Source: Bimuria novae-zelandiae CBS 107.79
Lineage: Eukaryota > Ascomycota > Dothideomycetes > Pleosporales > Didymosphaeriaceae
Direction: 5' to 3'
DNA: 64,000 nucleotides
Assembly: GCA_010015655.1 (NCBI GenBank)
Contig: ML976665.1
Location: 1,260,610-1,324,609, forward strand
Shown here: positions 13,238-24,370 of the stretch, in pieces
How positions within the stretch are numbered: the stretch's first letter is position 1
How the letters are laid out: each line of letters starts with the position of its first letter
Position numbers and translations under genes: made by a program
Notes under the pieces: model-generated
Told to the model about the DNA's origin: nothing
Seen by the model: only the letters and a program-made list of their open reading frames with translations
Database searches by the model: none

Positions 13238-13280
13238 ACGTACTTCACAAGCGAGTGCATCACTCTGCCAAGACCCCACC
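13238..13280 (+). repeat. Left terminal inverted repeat of the pogo-type element
   Basis: Begins ACGTACTTCACAAGCGAGTG and ends near CCCCACC. It retains the C residues that are lost in the right copy, so it is the less mutated end. It is preceded by the TA target duplication. Confidence 0.85.
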
Positions 13281-13587
13281 AAAATCTATACTCTACACGA
13301 TAGTATAGAACGCGCATAAATAATTATAAGAAATTATAATAAACTAATTTATTTAAAATTAATTTTTATAAGCTACTTATAAATTATTTTATTATATTTA
13401 GCTTTACTATAGCGTTTATAGTACTATTAAGTTAATTTACTTTTATTAGCGCATACTTTTTTATTACCTTTTTTAATTACTATCTGCCTCAAAGTCTTTT
13501 AAAGTAGTTAGTTACTAATTATTAGTAGATACAAAAACTTCTTCTTACTATAGTTACTTTTTTTATATAATTTTTATTATGTAGTAG

Positions 13588-14040
13588 TGTTATGAAGCTC
13601 TCACACCTTGTTCCAATCTGGGTTAGGGCGGTAAGGTATCGTGGTGCTTTATAAATTATTTAGTAGTATAAGTTAATGCGATACTTAGCGCGAGGCTAGA
13701 TAATTTAATCTTATAATAAAATAACATAACTATTAGTTTATATAAAAGAACGTACTCGCACAGAAGATATATAAGTTAACTATAAGGAGAGGAATAATAA
13801 TAGGAGAATTATTACACTATATACTAGTCTATTTTTTCCTCGTAGTCCCGCCAAGATTCCGTAGTCCCAGGGACTCTAGTAGTCCCACGGGACTTCCCTT
13901 TATGCGGGACTTTATTACGTAACTACTAACATAAGCTATCCCGCGCCTCTTTATGTCCTGTTATTTCTATCGTTCCGTTAACAATTACTTCCTTGGCGTA
14001 ATTACCTGGCTCCTTTCTTCTGGTTCCTGTGGTCGTAACA
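13588..14040 (-). repeat. Solo LTR of the gypsy A-related family (TSD AGTAG)
   Basis: 453 bp from TGTTATGAAG to GGTCGTAACA, flanked by AGTAG at 13583-13587 and 14041-14045. The first about 225 bp match the LTRs of gypsy element A (41878, 55983) and the fragment at 59958. The remainder instead matches the LTRs at 6139 and 6771. It lies inside the pogo-type transposon. Confidence 0.85.
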
Positions 14041-14817
14041 AGTAGCCTTATTAGTAGCTTAAAGCTTAATAATTTACTTTTACGCTAATACTAGCTTATA
14101 CGATAGTACTATTACGCCTTTTACTATCTTTTTAAAGGCCTTAACTAGGCTTATTATAAAACTATTTAAGTATTTTTAAATCCGCTCTTTTATTAACGTT
14201 AATTATAACCTTAATTCTAAAGTATTATTAGGTATTTATAACTACTATATACTATTATATATAGTATATGGTAAAGGCGTACGTAGGTAAATGTTAAATT
14301 TTTATATTATTACTTTTAGTTAAGAGAAATAAGGCTAGCGTCTTAAAAGCTTTTTTAACTATTATTTTATGTAATTATAGCCTTAAATATAGTAATAAAA
14401 TAAGATAAAAACTTAATTTTAGTAATATGCGTAATATAGTTACGTATTAGATCCTTAGCTTAGCACCTATACGCCATTTTTAATAATAAGAAATACCCTA
14501 TATCTAGTGGCTATAGGAGGTGCGACAAATACAAAAGTATATAGAAAGTAATAATCTAATTATCCTTATAGTATTATTAAAATTTAAGTAAATTATAGCT
14601 CTTATAGCTATTAATAATTAGTACCTAATAAGTACCTTATAACTACTAATAATATACTCTTTTATATACGCGTTAAAATGCTTTAGCTACTATAAACTAA
14701 GCTTATGTATTATTTAGCTATTCTTAGAAACTATAAAATCTAGTCGCGAGGTAGATCTTTCTTTTAGTACTAGGTAGAGAGGTAGCGCTTGCCCTAAAAA
14801 ATAGTAAAGAGTAAAAT

Positions 14818-15203
14818 TGTATCGGCGCAGGTCACTCAAAGGATCGATGTTGGCGTATCTCTTAGCAGAGGCATATGGGAGTGCGTGTATAAGAATGTAG
14901 CCTCGAATGAATTAAGTGCCTATAGGCCTGGTACGAAAGGATACGGAAAAGGTACTGAACTACAAAGGCCCCAAGCTCCTCTAAATACACCTCTTCCCAG
15001 ATGGCTAGCTAGCACATAACTGCCATAGGTTGACCGTCGGTCTGATGGATCCGAAATAGGTCCGAATCGGATCCGTAGTTCCCCATCGGTCTGATAGATC
15101 CGAAATTGGTCCGATACGGATGAGTGTCGGTTTTCGGATGATCTCGAATCCTGTCTTGACTGGCCAAGGGTTCTCATGTCGACGAGCGATTGTTCCTGTT
15201 ACA
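14818..15203. repeat. GC-balanced solo LTR (386 bp, TSD AAAAT) inside the transposase frame
   Basis: Runs from TGTATCGGCG to CCTGTTACA, with AAAAT at 14813-14817 and 15204-15208. Base composition is normal, in sharp contrast with the AT-rich host. It contains two imperfect copies of a 37-bp unit (15037-15073 and 15085-15121, sharing CGGTCTGATRGATCCGAAAT). No other copy of this LTR is in the window. It splits the transposase just after a GVNV-type motif. Confidence 0.75.
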
Positions 15204-15800
15204 AAAATTACTTAGTCTATTACATTAACGCCCTAAATAACTAAAGTCTACTTTTAGTTACTTTATTATATGCTTTTTAGCCTGCCTTAACGCTTAAAGC
15301 CTATAAGAACTACTTTTATTAATATTATACTTATTATAAAGCTACTTTTCTTAAAGTTATAGGTATCTTTATCTAGAATACTATACTTAGATTTAGTATT
15401 CTTTATAAACTAGAACTAGCTTTATATAACCTTAGAATCCTTATAAAGGACTCGTTATAGTTATAATTTTAATTAAATTTAACTTAGAGCTCTAATTAGT
15501 GCTTAATAAAGTTTATAACTTAGTTTTAACTAATAGCCTTATAGCCTTACTTAACTAATAAAAAATTAGCTATATCTTTTATAATAATAAGCTAAGGCAG
15601 AAATCCTCGCACGTTTAAGTTAAGTATATACTAAATAATTACTTGCTCTTTTATTAGAAAGAGATTTATAATGTTAAAAATATAATTATATTAAAAAGTA
15701 ATTTTAGTACGATATTTACTTAGTAAGCTTTAAGTAATACTATAAATAGCTATAGCGTATTACTAACTTCGTATTATATTTTATTTAATAGCTTAAAGCG
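15204..15800 (-). pseudogene. Fot1/pogo transposase remnant (N-terminal and first catalytic part)
   Basis: Minus-strand frames contain, in order, a DNA-binding HTH/CENP-B-like segment (about 15640-15430), then the catalytic-core start with a 'TYNF' block near 15350, then the segment ending at the solo LTR. Stops and frame changes are frequent, and substitutions are mostly of RIP type. The rest of the catalytic domain should lie left of 14818 but is too degraded for me to trace. Confidence 0.65.
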
Positions 15801-15887
15801 CAAGCTATATATAAGCTTTTTTTTTAATTATAATAATTAATTAGGTAGTTAAGATATCGCGTTATACTATTATTATTAATATATTTT

Positions 15888-15930
15888 AGTAGGGTCTTAG
15901 CAAAGTAATGCACTCGCTTGTGAAGTACGT
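15888..15930 (-). repeat. Right terminal inverted repeat of the pogo-type element
   Basis: Complement of the left repeat, ending CTTGTGAAGTACGT before TA. It differs from the left copy at four positions, all G to A on the plus strand, as expected from RIP acting on one strand. Confidence 0.85.
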
Positions 15931-15932
15931 TA

Positions 15933-16269
15933 TTTGATTTTTGTACTTTGTCGCAATCGGACTGTCATTTTCACGATGTCATTGATCGTGATGCTAGATT
16001 GACTCTTTTCTTATTACGTGGCCAGGACAGCCTGGATTTGGATGATTGCATTTTTTGAAACCTCTTCGCGTCAAATAAAACTCAAAAACCAGATACCGGA
16101 TGCTCGTGCCGATGATTTTCAGTACGGGATCTGGTGGGAAGAGATTTCTTACCCTCGGGCCTCAGGTCGTAAGGTGGACAGATGGTTGTTGATATCCTGA
16201 TCTACGTCTGAATTTGGAGGCATGGACTTCGTCGAGACCGACATTGCTCAAATCTATGGCATAATAATT
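15933..16269. other. Intergenic, downstream of the tannase gene
   Basis: Balanced composition. A 60-codon plus-strand frame at 16018-16200 shows no recognisable feature. Probably the 3' flank of the tannase/esterase gene. Confidence 0.4.
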
Positions 16270-17994
16270 CTAGCCGATAGTAAGTCCCATCCCGAGGCCT
16301 TCAATTCTGTCTTTCAGTCCTCCGAGAAGTTGAGCTGCTCGGTCCGACTCATAATCCTCCTCAGGAGCAGCATGATCTTCATTCTCGACTGAACGTTCAG
16401 TCCCACCATGGCAGCTCCAGCTAGACGCTCTCTTTGCATCACCAGCACCCATGTATCGGGCCTTCCCCGGCCATGCACACAACTGCCGCGTGACACGATC
16501 ACCCTCGTATGTTGTAGTCTCCGCCTCAAGTGTCTCCGGCGGTATGCCGTCCTCTACCCACTCCACCAAGGCGGCCAGCGGATCTGTAGGAACAGGTCCG
16601 TTGCCTCTCGCGCAGTGCGCAACCCCCGGCGCCAGGAAAAGGCGATAAAAATTGTCGACCTCGTTCGCGCCACCCATGAGCATTTCAACCCGCTTCCGAT
16701 ACTGCACAGTAGATTGGTACGGGATAAGTGGGTCATTGACCCCATGCCACGAGAGCAGTTTGGTTCCCGAAGATTGAAGCCTCGTCAGGTCAGCCTTCTC
16801 CGCGTCAAGCAGCCATCCATATTCCGAGCTCGCTTGGACCCAGAGTGCCATGAAGTCGGCATAATTGAGTCTAGTTACGTTGAAAGTCTCGTCTTTGAGT
16901 ACAAAGCTTCGAATAAAGTTCATGGATATGTGCAACGGTTTCGGCATCCGTACACCATCCGTGGAAGTTGTGATGCCGGCAAGGCGCTCAAAGTCGGTTC
17001 CATGCGTGAAGCCATGCCAGAGCGGCACCTTCAAAGGTGTACGAGGGCCTTCGTTGATCCGTTTAACAATGTTCGCCATTGCACGCGATACTTCTACTGG
17101 GTTTTCGTCGCAGTAGAACACTTGGCCAATTACATGAAGAGGGTCGAAGTCGCATAGCTCGAATTCGGAAATGATTCCATCGCTGACGCCGTCCATCATG
17201 TCACAGCTCTCCATGGCTTTTTGTCGGAAATAGTTGAACTCGCAGCTCGACACCCAGAGCCCTTCTTCCTTCATGACTAGCTGGGGCCAAAATTCGGCCA
17301 TCACCAGACGCGTCAGGCTGAGTGCAGGAGCATTTGCAAGGATACCGTCCAGTAAGTCAGGGTGTTCTTGCGCAAGCATGTAGCCTTGTCTTCCACCCTG
17401 TGAGCACCCATTCCAGTACGAGTATTTCGGCTTCTCTTGATAGAACTGCTCGGTGAGGCTTTTGCCTAGAATGATCGATTCCACGAGGCTGCGTGTTGCG
17501 AAATTCGTCAATAGGTTCCAATCAATCGTCCCATCCGGCTTCAATACCCAAGACGCGTCTGTATTGATAGGTGGATGACCACCGTCCGTAGACGAAGCTG
17601 CGTAGCCTTGCTTAACAGCCTGTCCGAGGTGCTGTCCAAGCACACCTGTTGCCATGCCCGATCCCCCTGTAGCTTGAAAGCGGCCATTCCAACTGTCGCG
17701 TCCCAGAGGAAGCCAAACTTCGACCAATACGTCATCGTCGGTCCCCTCGTGGTTGAGATGTGCTTTTAATTGGCAGAAATTCAGGCCATCTATATCTGGA
17801 AGCCCATGCACCCCTCCCTGCGAAGTGTAATTTCGCTGAACCTCGGCTTCGATGGACTTCACCACGACCCGGGCACCAAGGTTTGGTGGACGGAAGGTTG
17901 CGGAGTCGCAGATTGGAGCAACTAGCTCGATCTCGTCATTGCTTTTGACTGCCCACGTGGCTGCAAGCCACACAAAGGTTATTTTCGACAGCAT
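16270..17994 (-). CDS. Secreted tannase/feruloyl esterase family hydrolase
   Basis: Single exon, 574 residues. The protein begins with a short hydrophobic signal-like segment (residues 1-17). It then shows the tannase-family layout: the nucleophile elbow NGCSQGGRQG with Cys197-Ser198, the acid in HGVNDPLIP (Asp421), and GVAHCARG with His460-Cys461. This is the CS-D-HC arrangement typical of the family (PF07519), in which the two Cys form a disulphide next to the catalytic triad. Many Cys residues also fit a secreted enzyme. Family members hydrolyse ester bonds of gallic, ferulic or related phenolic acids, so release of phenolics outside the cell is the likely role; the exact substrate cannot be read from sequence. 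It is the first of four minus-strand genes that include two P450s and a FAD monooxygenase. All catalytic residues are present, so it should be functional. Confidence 0.9.
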   Translation of the reverse strand: MLSKITFVWLAATWAVKSNDEIELVAPICDSATFRPPNLGARVVVKSIEAEVQRNYTSQGGVHGLPDIDGLNFCQLKAHLNHEGTDDDVLVEVWLPLGRDSWNGRFQATGGSGMATGVLGQHLGQAVKQGYAASSTDGGHPPINTDASWVLKPDGTIDWNLLTNFATRSLVESIILGKSLTEQFYQEKPKYSYWNGCSQGGRQGYMLAQEHPDLLDGILANAPALSLTRLVMAEFWPQLVMKEEGLWVSSCEFNYFRQKAMESCDMMDGVSDGIISEFELCDFDPLHVIGQVFYCDENPVEVSRAMANIVKRINEGPRTPLKVPLWHGFTHGTDFERLAGITTSTDGVRMPKPLHISMNFIRSFVLKDETFNVTRLNYADFMALWVQASSEYGWLLDAEKADLTRLQSSGTKLLSWHGVNDPLIPYQSTVQYRKRVEMLMGGANEVDNFYRLFLAPGVAHCARGNGPVPTDPLAALVEWVEDGIPPETLEAETTTYEGDRVTRQLCAWPGKARYMGAGDAKRASSWSCHGGTERSVENEDHAAPEEDYESDRAAQLLGGLKDRIEGLGMGLTIG

Positions 17995-18658
17995 TGTGTT
18001 TCGGACTCAAAAGTGGAGAAGTGTGAGAGAAAAAGAAATCGCATCAATGAGAGCTGCCGGGTCCCTCAAGGTAGGTGCGCATAGCAGTGCTCATCCCCGA
18101 CACATCGTCAATGATGATTGTTGCGAAATGTAATGGAGTCGGCAAGGTTGATACCGAGACACGTGAAGGATTTTCTTACACTAGCTTTAGGGCGGGACGC
18201 GCTTATCCCGATTCAGTGCCACTAAGACGAATTGATGGGCGGCACAACAAAGTCTGCTCAGGGTATTAGTTCGCACGCGCTAGGAAGCAATTTCGTAAAA
18301 AGTTCACAAGAACTTTCATGGTTCCTAAAAGCTCGTAAATTTATTCCACATTTGCAGGAGATAGACGGAGACTGGAATTGCCCGGACGAGGTGGAACGTT
18401 CCATGATACACATTGACGACTGCACTTACAGACCCAATACGCCAGTTAACTTATCCCCATAAACAATTTCTCCAACCCGTATCAACAGTGACTTTCCTCC
18501 TTTCTGGGTATACACCATCTTTCGAACGAAGATTCTAAACAGATCCAGATATACTTTCGCAACCAAAACCATTTGCATCAAAAGTCTCGCTGAAACGAAA
18601 TGTGTTACCCAACCGGGAGATCATTGCGCAACGCAAGATACAATGTCGAGTATAGCAT
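17995..18658. promoter_or_regulatory. Promoter region of the tannase/esterase gene and 3' end of the upstream P450
   Basis: The 664 bp lie between the tannase start (17994) and the stop of the P450 (18659). Small plus-strand frames run across it without recognisable motifs. I see no clear TATA box or binding site; the regulatory assignment is by position only. Confidence 0.35.
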
Positions 18659-20389
18659 TTACTTAGTGTCAGCAATGCTGCCAGAACCCCAGACGAACTT
18701 CCACTCAGTGCTAGTGTCGCTCCTCTTGGTAATCCTGACCGGAATATCCCAGTCGGGTTTCGGCATCGCGTTCCACATATCCGCGTTCTTCTTTGTGGGC
18801 ATGCGCCATACTCCCTCGACAACCTCGATATCGAATTGCAACAGTATCATCACCGTCAGCGACAATATGGCGTTAGTGGAAAAGTGTCGTCCGGGGCACA
18901 TTGTCGTTCCTGCGCCGAAAGGCCGGAAGGCGGTAGTGTTAGACAACTTCTTGCGGCCCTCAGGCGCCAGAAACCGCGTCTGGTCAAATTGTGAAGCGTT
19001 GGAGCCCCAGGTGTCGGTATCGTGGTGCACTGCCGTACCGGGAATCATGACGATGCCGTCCTTCTTGAGGTAATACTGTTCTGCGAGAGTAGTGTCGTTT
19101 TGGACTTTCTTGATGTTGATCACGGTGCTGTGGTACCGGAGCGTCTCTTGCCACATTGCGATTAGAGTGGGGCACTTCTGCTTTATGTCGCTCAGGTCGA
19201 CCAGCTTTGCTACGCCGGTTGCAGTCGCGGCCTCTTTCGTGACGAGGTTCAAGATCTCCTGGCGACATTGGCGCAGAGAGTCGGGGTTGGAGACGATGTG
19301 GAACATGAGCCAGAACGCGGAGATGGCGCCGCTGCTGAGCATGGCGAGTGAAGTGGCCATTTCTAGCTTTGCCGCTTCTGCAGCACAAAGACCGTGGGCC
19401 ATATTGACCTTGAACATCTCGGGAATCATTGTGAAGGCTTGCGTGTGGCCACCGGTCTCAAAGTACTTCTGAAATGCGCCAATGACACGGGCACGCGCTT
19501 GGAGCGCCTTTCGGGCTGTGAGTGATGGAAATGGACTGTACAGAAGGTGGTTAATTCCAGGGACGAATTCTCTGTAGACGCTGTCAGCCTGTGCTCGTAT
19601 TCATTTTGTTTGAGTAAAGTGAAGATGTATGCTAGTAAAAGTTTTGAATGCCCTCGGAAGACTGACACTTGTACGCGAAAGAGACGATTGTACTTACAGC
19701 CAACTAGCTTGAGTCGCAGGATCATCATAGGGATTCTCAGGTCCATATATAGCACCAGTAAGCGCCAGCATGAGCTGGTGTCGCAGTGCGTCGTAAAGCC
19801 CCACAGAACCTTGAGTGACGAGATTATTCGGCACACTGGCGGCCATTCTATCCACAGCTGTTCGCGTAGCGGCCTGCAATCCCGACCCTGAAGACAAATG
19901 CTTGTGCACGCTCTTGGTAAAGCCATTCCCGTGAATGCCATAAGCTTGAACAAGAGTCGCCTTGGATGATTTGGTCAGCCCACTGAAGAGCATACCGAAG
20001 TCGAGCAGTGTGGGCACGAAAGTGGGGAGATTGATTTTATTCTGCACTGCTTGAATCAAGTGCGACGCATTAACAACGTAGATTCTTTGGAAAGGCATCC
20101 TCAAGGTCTGGATTGGTAGGGCATAGCATTTCCTAATGCATGTTAGTAATTGCGCAGTTGATTGACAGCTCATGGAATCGACGTACCGTAAATTGACGAG
20201 GTAATTGACTTTGTGTCGTGCAATACCGACAGCAGGTCCCAGAAACGGTACCGCTGCTGAGAGAAGGCGTGGCTCGGATTTGCTTTGTGTCGCACGTAGA
20301 AGAACCTGCAGGATGACATATATGGTGGCAAAGGTCACGAGAGCGACAATGACCGCCGAAGACATGGTGGGTAAGGAGAATCGATGCAA
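18659..20389 (-). CDS. Cytochrome P450 monooxygenase (first of two)
   Basis: Three exons: 20389-20187, 20132-19698 and 19580-18659, about 519 residues. Intron 1 (54 bp) has donor GTACGT and a CTAAC-type branch point. Intron 2 (117 bp) has donor GTAAGT; its acceptor at 19581 was chosen among nearby AGs because only it keeps the frame. Residues 10-30 form an N-terminal membrane anchor. The ExxR motif is ETLR (358-361) and the haem loop is FGAGTTMCPGRHF with Cys441 as iron ligand, so the enzyme looks complete. The general pattern resembles fungal P450s related to the CYP7/CYP8 type, but the family number cannot be fixed by eye. It is probably a microsomal oxygenase acting on a small lipophilic or aromatic molecule. 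An in-frame Met nine codons downstream is an alternative start. Confidence 0.87.
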
Positions 20390-22052
20390 ATAGATCCACA
20401 GTATAACGGTAGAAATATCGGTAGGAGACTATTAGGGTAAGCAGTGTTTACATTCGTCGCTAAAATCTTATGGCATTGGGGCAGGAGCGATCATGTCAAG
20501 AAGCTGCCTGAAAAAAGGCAAAAGTGATGAGGTGAGCAATTACCATGATTATGGGGCGATTATCGTTCGCCTAGTTGAATCGCAATGTCTCACTGTATAT
20601 CTATAATAGAATCTTACTCCAGGTGCATGGAACGCATGCAATGTGATGAGAAGATATCGTAGACAAGCGGCGTTGCTCTAGACTTCCAGCGAGCGTCCGG
20701 AATCTGTGGGCCGTTGAAAATATAATGCTACAAACGCCACGCCGTGTACCAAATGGTGGTTTATATATCATCATGCTGGCAAGGAGTGGGCTCTTGTCGA
20801 CCTCGCGGTCCGAAAGCCACAATGTCAGAGTGGTCGGCGAACATCCACTTTCCAAGTCCCTTATCCAAGCCCTGTCCTGAACTCATGGAGGAGCAGACTC
20901 TGGTGAAGGATCCATCCCTGGCCGGTTTGGTCCAGCGATGTCGTCCCTGACTCGAGTATGCATTGCGTCTGCCGCGCTTCTGCATTCTATCTCTGCTACA
21001 TGGGTAAGCGCATGGTCCTTCATATACTAAGATATTAATCCTCGTATGATCTATCGTAAGGGCGTGCTACCTTTGGTGGGCACCTTACCATGCCCGGTGC
21101 CGTGATCAGGCTTTCGTACTAGAATCGGAAAGCAAGACCGAACAGGCGCCCGCTAAACGTAGACGCAGGACACGCCTACGCGACTATGGCCGTAGAAGCG
21201 CCTATCCAATCCTTTAGTGTACGTCGGCGACTTGAGAATATGCCTCCTGCTCACGGCAGAAGGCTTTATCGATTTGTCCCCGTGGTCAGTTGTCCAGGAT
21301 GGATACCGATTACCATTCAGCTAAGAGCAGTACGTAGATACTGGCGACCGAGATAGAAGTGGATAAAACAAAGAAAACACCGAGCTTGAGCGGGAGGGAT
21401 GCTCGAGATTCGCTTAAGAGACCATATTTGGAGACAGTTACACGAAGTAAATAAGACATAGCTTCCCAAGGCCTTGGGGCTGGTACACAGACAGCTGAAC
21501 TACGGATGTCAGTCCCAAAGTTGACCAATGTCACCTCGACAGCTGCATGTCAATCCGAGGTATGCCGATGATCGAACCAACGGTTGTGCAACGTGGTACA
21601 AGTGGGGAAACTGCCGGGAGAGTGGCGTTATTGCCAGCTGGCAGTATGTATGACAATTAGAATGATGACTAGGGCGTTGTTTTCAAGGGTCTATTGGTCT
21701 CGTCTAAGAAAGCGAAGGGACCCGCATCACATAGCTGAAGCCACCCGAAAAGCCGCTTAGCTATGGTATTATCACATATTATTGTGCTAATAATCTTAGA
21801 GAGTCTAATTGTAACGTTCACATTTGCCTTTTGATGTACTTCATGTTGAAACTTGGTTCTGATACATCACAATGCGGACCGTTGGCATCAAAGCGACCTC
21901 AAGAAACCTACATGATATACAAACACACAGAAAAGCAATTAAAAAAGGACCATGACGCTCAGGATGAAACTCGGAACTTCGACTGACCGAAAGAAGCAAC
22001 CCACCACCAATGTTCCTAGGTACCATCTGACGCCGCACACTCGCGTTGATAA
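20390..22052. other. 1.66-kb intergenic stretch between the two P450 genes
   Basis: Several 70-85 codon frames occur (minus 20601-20855, 20761-20985, 21310-21534), but none shows a domain and I could not join them by splice sites into a longer protein. The 21310-21534 frame ends in a hydrophobic stretch, so a decayed membrane-protein gene is conceivable. The part near 20390 should contain the promoter of the upstream P450. Confidence 0.35.
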
Positions 22053-23969
22053 TCAATAGGCAGCCCCCACAGCTTCCCCACCATATCGCTCGATCAGCTC
22101 TCTATGCTTCTGACTGCGCACCGTAATCTTCACATCGAACGGCGCCCATCGATGCTCTGCCACATTCATGTTCAGCGTATCAATCTCTTTGCCCTCGAAT
22201 TGCTCAAAGTTGAAGCAATACAGTAACCGCGCTGCAATAATCCATCTAGACAAAGTTTGGTTAGCGCGCATTCCAAATGAAACCACGACCATACTACACC
22301 AAAAATAAGAGACTAAATGCGGCTAGCTCAAATACGCGGAAATACTCAACGAACGTCATAGTGAACCTTAGTCGACCACCGTAATGGAACGTGATAACTT
22401 ACACGTTCGAATCTCCAACATGGTACCCAGTACACACCCTCCTTCCCGTCCCAAAATTCCAATGCCCGGCCAGCGGATCTTCGAGCTTACTCGGATCGAA
22501 ACCCTGGATCTCAGGATCGAGCCATCTTTCCGGCCAAAACCGCAGAGGATCAGGGTACTCCTCCGGATTCAGAGAGATATGCCACGTATTCACCGTGAAT
22601 ACGGTGCCGGCTGGGAAACGATATCCCTCGTAGACGTCGTCTTTGATGAGCATATGCGGCATGCCTGATTCCGTGTCAGTCAACAAACCCCACTCAAATT
22701 CCATAATGTCCATGAAAATTCCTCCATAAGTCGACAGCAAATGCGCCGGGCTGAACTGCAAGTGGAAAACATACCGATCTCCGCAAAAGGCCTCCACCTC
22801 CACCCCTCCTTCACAACCGCACTCAAATACCTCAACTCCCCCCTATCCCCTAGCCCCGGCAGCCTCTCCGCTACCCCCAGCACCCTATCCATCACCTCCT
22901 GTGCCCTTCTCACCCACCTCGCATCCGTCGCGGCGGCCGCTATAATCTGGCTCAGCGTCATCCGACTCGTGTCACTTCCTGCTTCCATCAAACTCCCCAG
23001 CGCAAACAGCCGCTGCGTCTCGCCCAGCGCCTCGCTCGCCGGATCATCCAGGAACTTCGTTGCGAAGCACGGCGGACACGTGCCGTTTTTCACCCGCTGG
23101 TTCAGGTCGCGGACTTCGGCGCCGTACACGTCGAGCAGGCGCTGGAACGACGCTTTGCCACGAGGTATCCACCATTTTAGCGGGGTGGGCAGGCGGTCGA
23201 GAAAGGTGAATACGTCGACGAGGTTGGCGCCGGGTTGGAGGGCGGCGATGAACTCTTGGCTTGTGTCGAAGAGTTTCTCGATATTGCTCTTTCCACCTCC
23301 ATTCTTCTTAAGCACATTCGCACCTTCCTCGCCATTTGGGCCAAAGATGCTCTTGCCATTTCCCTCCTTCCCAAGCCCTTCTGCACCTTCCTCACTAGTA
23401 ATCCCCTTCCCAAAAACAACACCCATAACAACCCCATTCGCATACCTCTGATTCGCGGCCCACCATCCCTCCGGCCGCCTTAACACCTCTCCCACCAACC
23501 TCTCACTCTCCCTCTCCTGAAACCCCCTAAACAGCTCCGCATTCCTCCCATTCAAAATCCCATGCATGATCTTCCGCACCGAGCGCCAACGCTCCCCATA
23601 CGGCATCACAACAACCCTACACCCGCCTGACATGCACTCCGACGCAAACGGCATGCGTGGCCGCGAAGAGTAGATAGCGGAGCGCTTCTCGAGCAGGTCA
23701 GTTACGACGCGGGAGGAGTTAAGGAAGACCCATGTGGTGGATGCGATGCGGAGGGTGAATAGTTCGCCGTAGCGCTGGGCGGTGAGAGAGGCCCAGGGAC
23801 CTTGGTGCGAGGGCGGGAGGAGGTGCATGTTGCCAATGAAGGGGAGGGTGGGAGGACCGGGAGGGAGGCGGTATTTGCGGTTGTGGAGGTGGGTTTTTAT
23901 AAGGTGGAAGAGGAGGATGAGGAAGAGGGGGAGGAGGGTGGTTAGGAGGGTGGAGGGGATGAGTGGCAT
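22053..23969 (-). CDS. Cytochrome P450 monooxygenase (second)
   Basis: Three exons: 23969-22775, 22664-22403 and 22245-22053, about 549 residues. Intron 1 is 110 bp (GTATGT..CAG) and intron 2 is 157 bp (GTAAGT..TAG); the frame is kept at both. Residues 5-26 are a Leu-rich membrane anchor, followed by the proline hinge LPPGPPTLPFIGN. The I-helix has the oxygen-binding EAGSDTS motif (about residue 325), ExxR is EGWR (388-391), and the haem loop is FGTGRRVCTG with Cys476. This is the layout of E-class group I P450s of the O-methylsterigmatocystin oxidoreductase type common in fungal secondary metabolism; the substrate is unknown. The protein has a Gly/Glu/Lys-rich low-complexity insertion near residues 200-235. 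It lies between the other P450 and the FAD monooxygenase on the same strand. Confidence 0.9.
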
Positions 23970-23985
23970 GGTGGCTGTAGTAGAG

Positions 23986-24037
<52 letters not shown>

Positions 24038-24370
24038 GTTAGAGGTTAGGCTGGTTATCCTCGTTGGCTTCGAGAAGGTGTAGAACGTAGTTGGAGTGGG
24101 CCGTCGAGGTGTAACGGGATGCTCGACGTCAAGTTGGAAGCTGGAAAAGTTGGGAATCTATTCTCCGCACACCAAGTGCCGTGACACGTTATGCAACGCG
24201 GATAGTATGGAGAAGATTAACCTCGAACGAGTAAAGCCTACTACACTGCTTCAGTGTGGGGTATTTGAGCACGTGTGATGCAGGGACCGCGGTGGGGCAA
24301 TAGTAACGTCAATTGAATATTTACATATAGATGATAATACGCAGGGGAAATGGAGAACAAGGCAAGCATT
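23970..24370. promoter_or_regulatory. Promoter region of the second P450 and 3' flank of the FAD monooxygenase
   Basis: 400 bp between the P450 start at 23969 and the monooxygenase stop at 24371. It holds the (GA)n tract described separately. No TATA box is obvious. Confidence 0.4.
23989..24034. repeat. (GA)n dinucleotide microsatellite, 23 units
   Basis: An uninterrupted GA run ends about 20 bp upstream of the P450 start codon. Read in the gene's direction it is a (CT)n tract. Pyrimidine tracts just upstream of start sites are common in fungal promoters, so it probably lies in the promoter or 5' leader. Confidence 0.95.

Larger units (their letters stand above)
13238..15930 (-). mobile_element. 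Fot1/pogo-type Tc1/mariner DNA transposon, RIP-degraded, carrying two solo LTRs
   Basis: Terminal inverted repeats of about 43 bp start ACGTACTTCACAAGCG at 13238 and end with its complement at 15930, flanked on both sides by the target dinucleotide TA (13236-13237, 15931-15932). Subtracting the two solo LTRs and their duplications leaves about 1.84 kb, the normal size of a Fot1/pogo element. Minus-strand translation of the right half gives pogo-like segments, including a tract matching the HTH-Tnp/CENP-B region and a 'DKDTYNF' block at about 15345-15375 that corresponds to the first catalytic Asp region. Confidence 0.85.

Noticed and set aside
16408..17157. 249-codon plus-strand frame inside the tannase gene
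   Set aside because: It is the antisense shadow of a clear esterase gene and has no motif of its own.
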